Shown here: positions 19,006-27,205 of the stretch, in pieces
Position numbering within the stretch: the first letter of the stretch is position 1
How the letters are laid out: each line of letters opens with the position of its first letter
Assembly: GCA_034722015.1 (NCBI GenBank)
Contig: JAYENI010000081.1
Span: 7,847 to 71,846 of the forward strand
From: JAJDOJ01 sp034722015
GTDB taxonomy: Bacteria; Pseudomonadota; Gammaproteobacteria; JAJDOJ01
Length of the DNA stretch: 64,000 nt
Direction: 5' to 3'
Made by a program: the position numbers and the translations under genes
The notes under the pieces: generated by a model
What the model saw: only the letters and a program-made list of their open reading frames with translations
Databases searched by the model: none
What the model was told of the DNA's origin: nothing

Positions 19006-19668
19006 TTGACCGACCCCCCCCTTCCGTGCATCAATAATCGTCCGCACGAATCCACGCATTATCTGGCGTTTCGTACCGGGGCGGTGGCCTCTGACACCGC
19101 ATGGCGGCGCGTCTCGCCGTTCAAGGGCGTAGGCAGGCCGCGCACGCTGTTCCTTACCGACGTGCAAGTTCGGAGGCTGTTGGATCACGCTGACGGTGCG
19201 TTCCGTGGTCTGTGCGAGACAGTCATCGTCACCGGGGCCAGACCCGGAGAACTCGCCAATGCACGGGTACGTGACTTCTCCCGCACGGACGGGACGCTGA
19301 GTCTGACCGGCAAGACCGGGCACCGGACGAGCTATCTGTCCCAGCAAGGGTTCGAGATGTTTACTCAGCTGTCGAGGGGGAAACTGCCCGGCGCATTGCT
19401 GTTGCCCAACGACGCGGGGATGCCGTGGCGTAAAGAACATTGGCGCGACTTGATGATGAGGGCAAGGAAGACCGCCCACCTGCCTGCCGACACGGTGATG
19501 TACTCACTACGTCATTACGCTGTGTCGAAGATGCTGGTTGCTGGCGTGGCCCCGCAGGTTACCGCGGAGAACACCGGCACGTCCATCCGCATGATCGAGC
19601 GGCACTACGGGAAATTCACCGCGCTCGACCGTCGCACGATGCTCGACCGGGTGGAGGTCGCGTTATGA
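19006..19668 (+). pseudogene. Tyrosine recombinase (phage-type integrase), N-terminally truncated
   Basis: About 220 residues covering only the catalytic domain. The first Arg is in TGARPGELANAR, a beta-hairpin Lys in TGKTGH, the second Arg and His in YSLRHYAVSKML, and the nucleophile Tyr in RMIERHYGKF. The SAM-like core-binding domain and N-terminal arm-binding domain of a ~350-400 residue integrase are missing, and no frame-shifted remainder is visible upstream. The fragment begins directly beside a tRNA-Val-like 3' end, where an integrase would lie after site-specific insertion. Its stop overlaps the next start by ATGA. Recombination activity is unlikely without the N-terminal domains. Confidence 0.75.
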
Positions 19669-20141
19669 GGGATCCGAAATACATCCGCGAGGTGACGCTC
19701 AAGAACGGCAGGTTGGGGGGGAGCGTGGGGGGCGTCTACGTCGCCGACCTCATGCAGGGTTGGGACGAAATCGGGGAAATACTCTCTGGCTCGGACGCGA
19801 GGAACCGTCTCGATGATTTCTTCCGAAACGAAATCGGAAAAAGATTCTCAGGCCCCGAGGCACAAGAACATATCGACAGCTATCGGCGGGAGGTCAAAGC
19901 CGTCAAAGCGGGCCTAAAGCAAGCAGAAAGTTGTGAGAGGGGAGCAGAGAAAACCAACGAAACCCGACGGGAGCGGGCGCGGTGGTTGAACGAGCTTGTG
20001 GCGGACGAGTACCGGCAGTACAAAGACCGGCACCCCGACTGCACGGCGTCCGACGCAGCCCGGGCGATTCACAAAAACCACCCGGAGACGTTCGTCAGTT
20101 TCGAAGCGGTACGGCAGCGAATCAAGCGGTTGGGTCTCTGA
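19665..20141 (+). CDS. Hypothetical island protein
   Basis: A 158-residue hydrophilic protein, unrecognised. The start at 19665 overlaps the integrase stop (ATGA). The C-terminal third (LVADEYRQYKDRHPDCTASD and SFEAVRQRIKRLGL) looks like a small helical DNA-binding region. An Arg/Lys-rich middle could be a coiled coil. A strong terminator follows 25 bases after the stop. It is typical of poorly conserved cargo beside integrases. Confidence 0.6.
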   Translation: MRDPKYIREVTLKNGRLGGSVGGVYVADLMQGWDEIGEILSGSDARNRLDDFFRNEIGKRFSGPEAQEHIDSYRREVKAVKAGLKQAESCERGAEKTNETRRERARWLNELVADEYRQYKDRHPDCTASDAARAIHKNHPETFVSFEAVRQRIKRLGL

Positions 20142-20166
20142 CGAACGACCAAAGCAAGACGACGAA

Positions 20167-20191
20167 ACGGCTCCCTCGGGGGCCGTTTTTT
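20167..20191 (+). terminator. Rho-independent terminator
   Basis: A GC-rich hairpin (ACGGCTCCC, short loop, GGGGGCCGT) followed directly by six T residues. It ends transcription of the integrase/hypothetical pair before the excisionase string. Confidence 0.75.
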
Positions 20192-20267
20192 GTCGGTCGA
20201 AAATAGTTGGTCAAACGCTCTCCGTGTGACCAGACCAGTCGGGCAGACTGGGGGAACCTGTTGAAAA

Positions 20268-20522
20268 ATGGAGGTTCTTGCAGTGAGGCTCAACGAATTA
20301 CCCATCGAACGACTGGCGTACAGCCCGGCAGAGTTGGCTGTCGCGACGAGCATCAGCCGGGCACAAATCTACCTGCTCCTCAACCAACGAAAGATCCGGG
20401 CGAGGAAGCTCGGCAAGCGGACAATCATCCTGCGCGCGGATGCGGAGGACTTTCTCGGCCGTCTGGAGGAGATGGTGGTGGTCGATCCTTCACAGGAGAC
20501 GGATACAGAGAGGGTTGCGTGA
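20268..20522 (+). CDS. Excisionase-like helix-turn-helix DNA-binding protein
   Basis: An 84-residue protein with a MerR/HTH_17-type fold: YSPAELAVATSISRAQIYLL followed by a wing-like KIRARKLGKRTIILRADAEDF. This is the layout of phage excisionases and small AlpA-like regulators. A GTG at 20283 is a possible alternative start. Its stop overlaps the start of the KilA-N gene (TGATG), so the two are probably translationally coupled. It likely acted as recombination directionality factor or regulator for the integrated element. Confidence 0.75.
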   Translation: MEVLAVRLNELPIERLAYSPAELAVATSISRAQIYLLLNQRKIRARKLGKRTIILRADAEDFLGRLEEMVVVDPSQETDTERVA

Positions 20523-21064
20523 TGGGCAAGCACCTGACCCCGCTGGATGTCAACGGCACAACCATACATAACCAGAGTCGCGAGATGTATTCGCTCAATG
20601 ACCTGTGGGAGGCGAGCGGTGGGAGTAACAGGCACCGGCCCTCTCACTGGTTGAAGCTCAAGCACCCCAAAGAGGTCATAAAGGAGCTGGAAAACGAGAA
20701 TCCAAATGCAGGAATCCCTGCAATTAAACCCGTCCAGATCATCGCCGGAAAGTACGGCGGTAGATCGGAGTCGTATGCACTCCTCACCGAGACGCAGGCG
20801 TACTTCCTCCTGATGCTGTCTCGGAACTTGTCGCCGGAGGGGGGGGCGATGAAATCAATCGCACTGACCCGTGAGGGCACGTCGTTCCTCGCCGATTCGC
20901 GGATGCTCTCGGATCGGTTGAAAATCGCACATCATCAAGTGTACCGGACGATTCTGAAATATGAAGCCGATATTCGAGACCTCGAAGACGGTCGAATTCT
21001 TCGTTTTGAAAGCGAGAAAATAATCTCCGGTCGGGACGCCCGTGCATTGAGGAGAAGACGATGA
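20522..21064 (+). CDS. KilA-N domain DNA-binding protein
   Basis: A 180-residue protein matching the phage KilA-N/antirepressor pattern: EMYSLNDLWEASGG near residue 20, HWLKLKHPKEVIKEL, and YALLTETQAYFLLMLSRN near residue 85. KilA-N proteins bind DNA and occur in phage and plasmid regulatory regions. The C-terminal ~70 residues are charged and of unknown fold. The stop overlaps the next gene by 4 bases (ATGA). It forms part of a five-gene coupled string from excisionase to antitoxin. Confidence 0.8.
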   Translation: MGKHLTPLDVNGTTIHNQSREMYSLNDLWEASGGSNRHRPSHWLKLKHPKEVIKELENENPNAGIPAIKPVQIIAGKYGGRSESYALLTETQAYFLLMLSRNLSPEGGAMKSIALTREGTSFLADSRMLSDRLKIAHHQVYRTILKYEADIRDLEDGRILRFESEKIISGRDARALRRRR

Positions 21065-21609
21065 ACGACGACAAGAAAGACGACCAGACCCCGACAGGTA
21101 GTGGTACTGAAATAGTCGGGCCTGTACCACAGATCATCCCCCTGACTGCCGGAATCGCAGTAGAGCATGGGTTGGAACGACAGTACGTCTACATTGGCGC
21201 AACGCTGGATCTGAACAAGGTCATGCCGAGTGGAGTGAAGTGGCAAAGCTTCAGCAAAAAATACGTGGAGTTCCGAAAGGTCGTACCCACACCCGGAACA
21301 CTGAGCGAAGTTGATGACCACGCACGGGCGTTCATCGACTATGCCGGATACACCGAAGCCAAGGCGGAAGGCGCAGTGGTGTGGGTCATCTGGCGCGTAT
21401 GGGAACTGAAAGGCAAGTCGAAGCTGATACTAGATGCAGATGCAAGACGCGATGTGCTCAATGCTATCGAAGCCAGGAAATTAATATTCGTAAATCGAAA
21501 TAGATCGCAACAAAAAATATCATTGCCACGAAGGATATCGGACTCGGAACACGAAGACAGGCTGGCTACCTTGATTGCTGTTGGTAAATATGCCAACATC
21601 CATCAATGA
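21061..21609 (+). CDS. Hypothetical protein in the KilA-N string
   Basis: A 182-residue protein of unknown family. The middle has an alternating beta/aromatic pattern (YVYIGATLDLNKVMPSGVKW, AVVWVIWRVWELKGKSKLI). The last ~50 residues are Arg-rich and the DNA there looks more A/T-rich than its neighbours. It overlaps the KilA-N gene upstream and the toxin gene downstream by 4 bases each, so it is translated in the same unit. No signal peptide or TM. Confidence 0.6.
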   Translation: MNDDKKDDQTPTGSGTEIVGPVPQIIPLTAGIAVEHGLERQYVYIGATLDLNKVMPSGVKWQSFSKKYVEFRKVVPTPGTLSEVDDHARAFIDYAGYTEAKAEGAVVWVIWRVWELKGKSKLILDADARRDVLNAIEARKLIFVNRNRSQQKISLPRRISDSEHEDRLATLIAVGKYANIHQ

Positions 21610-21953
21610 GTAAGGATACGAGAGCCATCTCATGGATCAAGGCGGCGCACAAAGAGTTCGGGAGGTTTCCCCAGGGTGCGCAGACAATCATACTCCGGGC
21701 TTTGACGATTGCTGCTGAGGGCAGCAAGGCGGATATAGCGAAGCCGATGAAGGGCCTGGGTTCTGGTGTTATTGAGGTTGCTCTTGCTTATCGGTCTGAT
21801 GCCTATCGGACGGTGTACGCCGTTACATTGGGTGAGGATATCTGGGTTGTCCATGCATTCCAGAAGAAGTCCACCCGCGGCATCAAGACACCGAAGAAAG
21901 ATGTCGATTTGATCCGTTCTCGGATCAGTCAATTGAAGGAGCAGCTACGATGA
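21606..21953 (+). CDS. RelE/HigB-like toxin (phage-derived Gp49 family)
   Basis: A 115-residue protein with the Gp49-like/HigB pattern: an N-terminal helix pair, MKGLGSGVIEVALAYRSDAYRTVY-type strands, then DIWVVHAFQKKSTRGIKTPKKD. The FQKKS block is a hallmark of this RelE-superfamily branch, whose members are ribosome-dependent or free mRNA nucleases. It overlaps the downstream antitoxin gene by 4 bases; toxin-first order is normal for HigBA. Confidence 0.85.
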   Translation: MSKDTRAISWIKAAHKEFGRFPQGAQTIILRALTIAAEGSKADIAKPMKGLGSGVIEVALAYRSDAYRTVYAVTLGEDIWVVHAFQKKSTRGIKTPKKDVDLIRSRISQLKEQLR

Positions 21954-22261
21954 CGAAGAAACTGGAAACCGTCAATGGCAGTGGTAACGTTTTTCGGGAC
22001 TTTGGTTATCAAAATGCCGACGTTGAACAACTCAAATCTCAACTGGCGGCTGAGATTATCCGGGTTCTTGATAAGCAGAAACTTTCTGTTCGCAAAGCAG
22101 CGGAAAAGACTGGCTTTGATCATGCGGATTTCTCACGGATCAGGAATGCAGATCTGGGTCGTTTCACTATTGACCGGCTGGTAACGGTGTTAAATCGTCT
22201 GAACCAGCGTGTCGAAATCAAGGTAACGCCTTTTCGTGGAAGGCGACCCAAGACCGCCTGA
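21950..22261 (+). CDS. HigA/XRE-type antitoxin
   Basis: A 103-residue Xre-family helix-turn-helix protein (KLSVRKAAEKTGFDHADFSR and RFTIDRLVTVLNRLNQRVEI), the pattern of HigA-like antitoxins that neutralise Gp49-type toxins and repress their own operon. Coupled by an ATGA overlap to the toxin gene. The string ends here, followed by an IS end. Such pairs stabilise mobile islands. Confidence 0.87.
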   Translation: MTKKLETVNGSGNVFRDFGYQNADVEQLKSQLAAEIIRVLDKQKLSVRKAAEKTGFDHADFSRIRNADLGRFTIDRLVTVLNRLNQRVEIKVTPFRGRRPKTA

Positions 22262-22304
22262 TAATGGTGCCAAATCAGACCGGCTGGTAAGCAACTAGGC
22301 GGTC

Positions 22305-22682
22305 TGAAGTGGACCCCGAAAATTGGACAGGTTGATAAGTTAAGGAATGCGAGCGCGATTAACCGCAACGCAGAGGCAATCAACCATGTCAAGAAAACGC
22401 AAAATTCATGCGCCCGAGTTCAAGGCCAAGGTCTCCCTTGAAGCGATCAAGGGGATGAAGACCACCAGCGAACTGGCCAGTCGGTATCAGGTTCACCCGG
22501 TCCAGATCAGTGCCTGGAAAAAGCAGGCAATCGAGAGCTTGCCCGAAACCTTCAAGCGGGGCAAGGCAGCGAAGCAACCCCTCACCGAGCAGGCGCTCAC
22601 CGCGCCCCTGTTCGAGGAGATCGGGCGTCTGAAACTAAGTAGCCGCGACGTGACGTATAAGACAGTCACCAGTGCCTCTTGA
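22305..22682 (+). pseudogene. IS3-family left end and truncated OrfA transposase
   Basis: Left end TGGACCCCGAAAATTGGACA resembles IS3-family terminal repeats. From the ATG at 22386 runs OrfA with its HTH_Tnp_1 domain (RKIHAPEFKAKVSLEAIKGM, then SRYQVHPVQISAWKKQAIES). Homology stops at about FEEIGRLK (near 22634), where OrfA normally continues into its leucine-zipper tail; the frame then runs about 15 random residues to a stop. OrfB is absent downstream. This is a decayed insertion sequence. Confidence 0.75.
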
Positions 22683-22787
22683 ACACAACGGCAGAAATCA
22701 GCTTGTCAATTCCCTGATTACTAGAGTGTGAGCACTAGGCTGAATGAACTGTTAGAAAATTCAACACCTGTAAAAAAAAGAAATGTA

Positions 22788-22886
22788 ATGGAAAATATAA
22801 TAGTAATCGGTGGTGGTTTTGCCGGTTTTTGGGCCTATCTAGGCACAGCACGTCTGGTCATAGAGAATGAGGCGAACATACGATGA
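22788..22886 (+). pseudogene. N-terminal fragment of FAD/NAD(P)-dependent oxidoreductase
   Basis: A 32-residue frame beginning MENIIVIGGGFAGFWAYLG: a dinucleotide-binding GxGxxG Rossmann start typical of NADH-dehydrogenase-like flavoproteins. The rest of the enzyme (normally about 400 residues) is missing after about residue 30. Its stop overlaps the start of the next fragment (ATGA). The upstream stretch 22740-22785 is A/T-rich and may hold the old promoter. Confidence 0.6.
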
Positions 22887-23236
22887 AGGCAATCATCCAG
22901 GACAAGTACGGGTCACCTGATGACGTCCTGGAACTCAGAGACATCGACGCGCCGGTTGTCAACGACGATCAGGTGCTGGTACGCGTTCACGCGGTGGGCC
23001 TCCATGCAGGCGATTGTTTCGCTGTGAGATGCGCACCGTTCCCCGTGCGTATGGTCGCCGGTCTGCTCAAACCAAAATACGGTGTTCCGGGATACGACGT
23101 GGCAGGGCGGGTCGAGGTGGTCGGCAGCAATGTGAAGCGATTCCAACCCGGCGATGAGGTGTTCGGTGCGTGCGCCGGTACTTGCGCCGAGTATGCATGT
23201 GCCAGAGAAGACGAACTCGCACACAAGCCCGCGAAC
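22883..23236 (+). pseudogene. Zinc-type alcohol dehydrogenase/quinone reductase, N-terminal fragment
   Basis: The first ~118 residues match MDR-superfamily NAD(P)-dependent dehydrogenases: MKAIIQDKYGSPDDVLELRD, VLVRVHAVGLHAGDCF, then VPGYDVAGRVEVVGSNVKRF and QPGDEVFGACAG. Homology ends at KPAN, just before the nucleotide-binding domain; the open frame continues to 23581 through unrelated sequence containing a transposase remnant on the other strand. The catalytic domain is incomplete and the Rossmann domain absent, so no enzyme can be made. Confidence 0.75.
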
Positions 23237-23321
23237 CCGGTTACGCCGACTTTCTTTGGTCAGTCGATCCAAAGTACACGATATCCGGTGTTTTTCTCCC
23301 CAGCGACTGGTGCCGTCGTTC

Positions 23322-23440
23322 TCAGTTTAAGAACGTCATATACCGCCCGATCGAACTACATGCCTGCGCGCTACTGTCGTAGGCCTTCAGGTAGACCTCC
23401 TCGTTCAGACTGCGCCACAGCCGCTCGACGAACACATTCG
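23322..23440 (-). pseudogene. IS3-family OrfB transposase fragment
   Basis: The minus strand encodes NVFVERLWRSLNEEVYLKAY and ASIGRYMTF-like residues, the conserved region around the third acidic residue (E) of the IS3-family DDE integrase domain. Only about 37 residues are recognisable; both sides are unrelated. It lies inside the extended frame of the dehydrogenase fragment, so an IS probably destroyed that gene and then itself decayed. Confidence 0.65.
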
Positions 23441-23692
23441 TGCACTCGTGGAACATGGATCGCTCGCCAACAGGGAGGGACAGCCTCACCCGTTCCCGGG
23501 CAGGATATCGCCGATCGATTTCGGACTCATTTCCCACCCGGCAAACCGCCGACTCGCACCGGCATCCACTCCGTCACTTGATTCTGGAAAATCTACAGAA
23601 ATCCTGTCAGGGAATGCCGATCCTTGGAGTCATTTCCCCCCTGTTTTCATCGGTGTGACGACCACGGCGAATCCGTTCTAACCCGCCTGATT

Positions 23693-24012
23693 TCACGTGA
23701 GGCGAGATCGCGGTTTGGAATTGTTGGTCACACGCAGGTAGTCGAAGACAAGTCGGACGTTACGGGCGAGTTTTCGGATGGTGGCGGCGACGCTGTCGCG
23801 GCTTCTGGACTTGATCAGGCCGACGGCGAAGCGTCGCAGGCAGGTGATGTTCGCCGGGCCATGGCCGGTACGCAGGGTGCAGCGGTCTTCGTCCCAGTTC
23901 CAGTCCGGGATGTAGTGGTGGCTTTCGACGCGCCAGTGATGGCGATTGAAGGCCAGTAAGCGGGCAGCATCGGCGCTCTGTGGGGTGTGGCTGGTCACGC
24001 CGTAGACGGTTT
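23693..24012 (-). pseudogene. ISAs1-family transposase, C-terminal fragment
   Basis: About 105 residues of the C-terminal end of an ISAs1-type DDE transposase: LLAFNRHHWRVESHHYIPDW, DEDRCTLRTGHGPANI, LRRFAVGLIKSRS. The family normally has about 370 residues; everything N-terminal to VYGVTSHTP is absent. The break lies beside the promoter at 24029-24057 that precedes the cytochrome gene. Confidence 0.75.
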
Positions 24013-24028
24013 CGGTAGAAACCGTCTA

Positions 24029-24057
24029 TTGACATCCCAAAAAAGTGGGAATAAGAT
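24029..24057 (+). promoter_or_regulatory. Near-consensus sigma-70 promoter
   Basis: TTGACA at 24029-24034, a 17-base spacer, and TAAGAT at 24052-24057. The spacer holds an inverted repeat TCCCA-AAAAAG-TGGGA. It points at the nonahaem cytochrome gene, giving a leader of about 105 bases. It begins where the ISAs1 remnant ends. Confidence 0.65.
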
Positions 24058-24167
24058 CCCAAAAAATTATGAGCGTCCGACACCACTGTGAATGGGGGTT
24101 CGCAGGGTCGCTCACAGAGAAAACCTGGATTTCTACAGACCTTCGAATTATGGGAGCAATCGTCGTG

Positions 24168-26912
24168 ATGCCAGTTCGCCGAACAGATTTCTGCCTCCGC
24201 CACTATGTCATTTTGCTTCTGTCTGCAATTTTGCTGCTGGCTTTCAGCGGTTGCGGCGAACAACAGGCGACCGAGACGGCCGCGCTCGTTGTTTCGGGCG
24301 AGTCGGGTGCGGCTGCAGACAGACGCGACCCGTTCAGGATCGACGAAGCGCAGTGGAAGAGGGAAGAATCCCTGCTCAGGGTGAAGGGCAAGGGGAACAA
24401 GGGAGCCAGCGTTGCGATCTCCAATGCCGATACACTGATCCTGCTGGGCCAGGTCAGGGTTGACGACGAATGGGAATTTCGCAACTCCGACCTTGGAGCC
24501 GTTCCGTGCCGTGTGAGGGCAGAGCAATCCGATGGGCAGATTGCCGAGATGGCGGTAAAGGATGCACCCGAGGATTGTGCAGGTGGCATCGCCGGAGGCC
24601 AGCCGGGTGTCGCGAGCGGCTTCGCGCTGCTGGGGGCCAATGACCTGGGTATGCGTTGCGCCGACCTCGACTACCAGATATTCAGCATCCTTCCGCCGTT
24701 CAACGTGGTTCACGCCCAGGCGATCGAGAAGGGTACTTCGAACAGCCTTCCCCGGATCCTTGATGGTACCGAGGTGGCTGTCACATATCATGCCGCCAGC
24801 AGTGCCGACGATCCTGCCGGGGCGGGTTCGATCAACACGACAAGCCAGAATTCACCCGTTGCTTTCAAGTCCAATTTCTGGGAAGACAGTGGCCATCCGG
24901 TCCCCCTGAGTGGAAGCGCCGGCAACAACTCATGGGGTGGACTGGCTTACGGGCCGCTCTACCCGAGCGTACTGGCCGGCGCACTGGTCCCGCCGCCTGC
25001 CGGCCCCCTGAACCTTGCCGGAGAATGCAGTGTTCCTGCAACCCCCGCCGGTTGCCCCAGCATCCTGAATCTGTTCGAGCCCTTGCCCGCGGACACCGGG
25101 ATACCCGTGCCGGACCCCAATGCGCTTTCTCCCGTGGCGGGTTCGCCGGAACTGGTGACCGCGCAGCAACACATGCCCGGTCCTGCCAACATCCCGCAGG
25201 AGTTTGACCGCTTCGACAGGGACCTCGCTTTTTTTGTCGACTTTCCCTTCGGCAGCCGTGTGACGAATGTCAACTGGTTTGCCGCGGACGGTGTACCAAT
25301 CATGCCCGTCGACGATGACGGGCGAGGTAACGCCTACCCGTTAATGCAGCTTACCGCCCGTGACAAGGGTACGCACGACGAGATGGCTTCGCTGGATGTC
25401 GTCCTGCCGGTTGCTTCCGAGGCCGATTGCCAGAACTGTCACGTGGAGCCAATCGACTGTGCGGATCCGTCCCTGCCGGGCGAGGTGCTTGCCAATTCCG
25501 ATGCGTGTATCGGCGCGGCAGTGTCTCAAACCACTTTTCAGGTAGAAACGCTGGACGACAACCCCCCGGGAAATACGCGACTCGAGCAGTTGCTGAATAC
25601 CGCCAAGGTCAACGTTCTTCGGTTGCACGACATGAAGCACGGGGACAAGTATCGCAACTGGGACGCTGGAAACAATCTTGCTGCCAGGGTATGCGATTCC
25701 GTTGCCGATCCCCAGGACCCGGATTGCCTGGCCAACCAGACGCCGATCCAGTGTTCACGCTGCCACTACACCCCGGCGCTTGATCTGGCCCAGGCGGGTC
25801 CGGTTGACGAGCCCGAACAGGGCCTGAACGGCCGCCAGCAGACCGTTCACATCAGCATGTCGCGTGCCATGCACTTTCACCATGGGAATCTACCGCCGTT
25901 CGAAGGCAGACCCCTGTTCCCGGCGATGCCGGCGCCGGATAGTCCCGAGCGATCCGCGGGCGCCCTCGCAGTCAACGATTTCGAACAGAAGGTGCTGGGC
26001 GAGACCTGCTACCAGTGCCATCCGGGAAAGCGCACCCAGTGTCTGCGCGGCGCCATGTTTGCGGGTGGCGTGGTTTGTCAGGACTGCCACGGCGCCATGG
26101 CGCAGGTGGGTAGCGACTTCACCGGGAATTTTCCGAATACACCGTTTCCGGCAGGTGCGGACCTGAGCAGGCGCGTACCCTGGGCCATCGAGCCGAAGTG
26201 CCAGTCCTGCCATACCGGTGACGCCAACAATCCCGGTCACCCCAATGGCGCCATTGTGGCCGATGACGGTATTCGTTTGTTGCAGGCGTTCGCGAAAGGC
26301 GACGCCGACGCCACGCCCATTGGACGTCCGGACTCCCGATTCGCGGAGAACACGGGCCAGAACGGGAATGGAGATACGGTCGATGTCTTGTATCGCTTGA
26401 GTACGGGTCATGGCGGTGTGATGTGCGAGGGCTGCCACAACTCCACTCATGCGATCTGGCCCGTGCAGAATCCGTTCGCCAACGACAACATCGCGTCCGA
26501 CCAGTTGCAGGGGCATCAGGGTACCGTCGTCGAATGCAATACCTGTCACGACCCCGAAAACTTCCGGAAGGGAGGACTCCTGGATCCGCAGAACAGCGGC
26601 GATTTACTGAAGGGGCCGCACGGCATGCATCCGGTGCCGATGGAAACGGGTGGGCTCACAATGACTGCGACTCACTTCGTGGATGGCGGCCACGAGGAGA
26701 TCGCGGAAAATGACAAGGACGCCTGCCGCGCCTGCCACGGAAAAAACGGTGAAGGGACTGTGCTGTCCCGGGTCGCAGTGAATCGCACTTTTGTCGTCGA
26801 AGAATGCAAGAAGGGCGACCTGTGCCCCGGGCAGGAGATCGAGAACTTTACGGTAGAGCTGTCCAGGGGAACGCAAGTGAGCTGCACGCTCTGCCACGAA
26901 AACGAACTCTAG
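24168..26912 (+). CDS. Nonahaem c-type cytochrome lipoprotein
   Basis: A 914-residue predicted lipoprotein. A hydrophobic signal is followed by the lipobox LAFSGC (Cys at about residue 26). Residues 100-420 have no haem site and include GANDLGMRCADLDYQIFSIL. The C-terminal half has nine CxxCH motifs (CQNCH, CSRCH, CYQCH, CQDCH, CQSCH, CEGCH, CNTCH, CRACH, CTLCH) between about residues 420 and 910. The ATG at 24168 was chosen because GGGAGC precedes it and the signal peptide then has normal length. It is likely exported and lipid-anchored, perhaps in the outer membrane, for electron transfer. The substrate or partner is unknown. It stands alone, with its own promoter and terminator. Confidence 0.88.
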   Translation: MPVRRTDFCLRHYVILLLSAILLLAFSGCGEQQATETAALVVSGESGAAADRRDPFRIDEAQWKREESLLRVKGKGNKGASVAISNADTLILLGQVRVDDEWEFRNSDLGAVPCRVRAEQSDGQIAEMAVKDAPEDCAGGIAGGQPGVASGFALLGANDLGMRCADLDYQIFSILPPFNVVHAQAIEKGTSNSLPRILDGTEVAVTYHAASSADDPAGAGSINTTSQNSPVAFKSNFWEDSGHPVPLSGSAGNNSWGGLAYGPLYPSVLAGALVPPPAGPLNLAGECSVPATPAGCPSILNLFEPLPADTGIPVPDPNALSPVAGSPELVTAQQHMPGPANIPQEFDRFDRDLAFFVDFPFGSRVTNVNWFAADGVPIMPVDDDGRGNAYPLMQLTARDKGTHDEMASLDVVLPVASEADCQNCHVEPIDCADPSLPGEVLANSDACIGAAVSQTTFQVETLDDNPPGNTRLEQLLNTAKVNVLRLHDMKHGDKYRNWDAGNNLAARVCDSVADPQDPDCLANQTPIQCSRCHYTPALDLAQAGPVDEPEQGLNGRQQTVHISMSRAMHFHHGNLPPFEGRPLFPAMPAPDSPERSAGALAVNDFEQKVLGETCYQCHPGKRTQCLRGAMFAGGVVCQDCHGAMAQVGSDFTGNFPNTPFPAGADLSRRVPWAIEPKCQSCHTGDANNPGHPNGAIVADDGIRLLQAFAKGDADATPIGRPDSRFAENTGQNGNGDTVDVLYRLSTGHGGVMCEGCHNSTHAIWPVQNPFANDNIASDQLQGHQGTVVECNTCHDPENFRKGGLLDPQNSGDLLKGPHGMHPVPMETGGLTMTATHFVDGGHEEIAENDKDACRACHGKNGEGTVLSRVAVNRTFVVEECKKGDLCPGQEIENFTVELSRGTQVSCTLCHENEL

Positions 26913-26942
26913 CAACGATTCCTCCAGGTAGTCTCCTGTTGT

Positions 26943-26975
26943 ATGCGCCCATGTCACCATGGGCGCATTTTTTTT
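26943..26975 (+). terminator. Rho-independent terminator after nonahaem gene
   Basis: Perfect 11-bp stem ATGCGCCCATG / CATGGGCGCAT with TCAC loop and a run of eight T residues. It lies about 30 bases after the stop codon. Confidence 0.93.
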
Positions 26976-27035
26976 GGGGATCCGATGCGAGGCACGGCTA
27001 TTCTTTCCGGCGCCGGGGCAAGGGCCCCGCGCGAC

Positions 27036-27049
27036 TTGATTCACGTCAA
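27036..27049 (+). promoter_or_regulatory. FNR/DNR-like site
   Basis: TTGAT-TCAC-GTCAA, within the palindrome CTTGATTCACGTCAAG, matches 9 of 10 positions of the FNR consensus TTGAT-N4-ATCAA. It is 157 bases upstream of the secreted protein at 27206. Control by oxygen or nitric oxide is inference. Confidence 0.45.
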
Positions 27050-27205
27050 GCAGGGACGCGAAAGTTTATTTTTGCCCGGGGAATCTGTAATCGTACGGAT
27101 AGTAAATCGGGCCGTGCGGGCCTAGAAAGAATATAGGAGTGGGGGAAAATCGTTGGTTTGACACGATGCGGACTTCGGTTCGCGGGATGTTAAAGGAGGT
27201 GTTCC

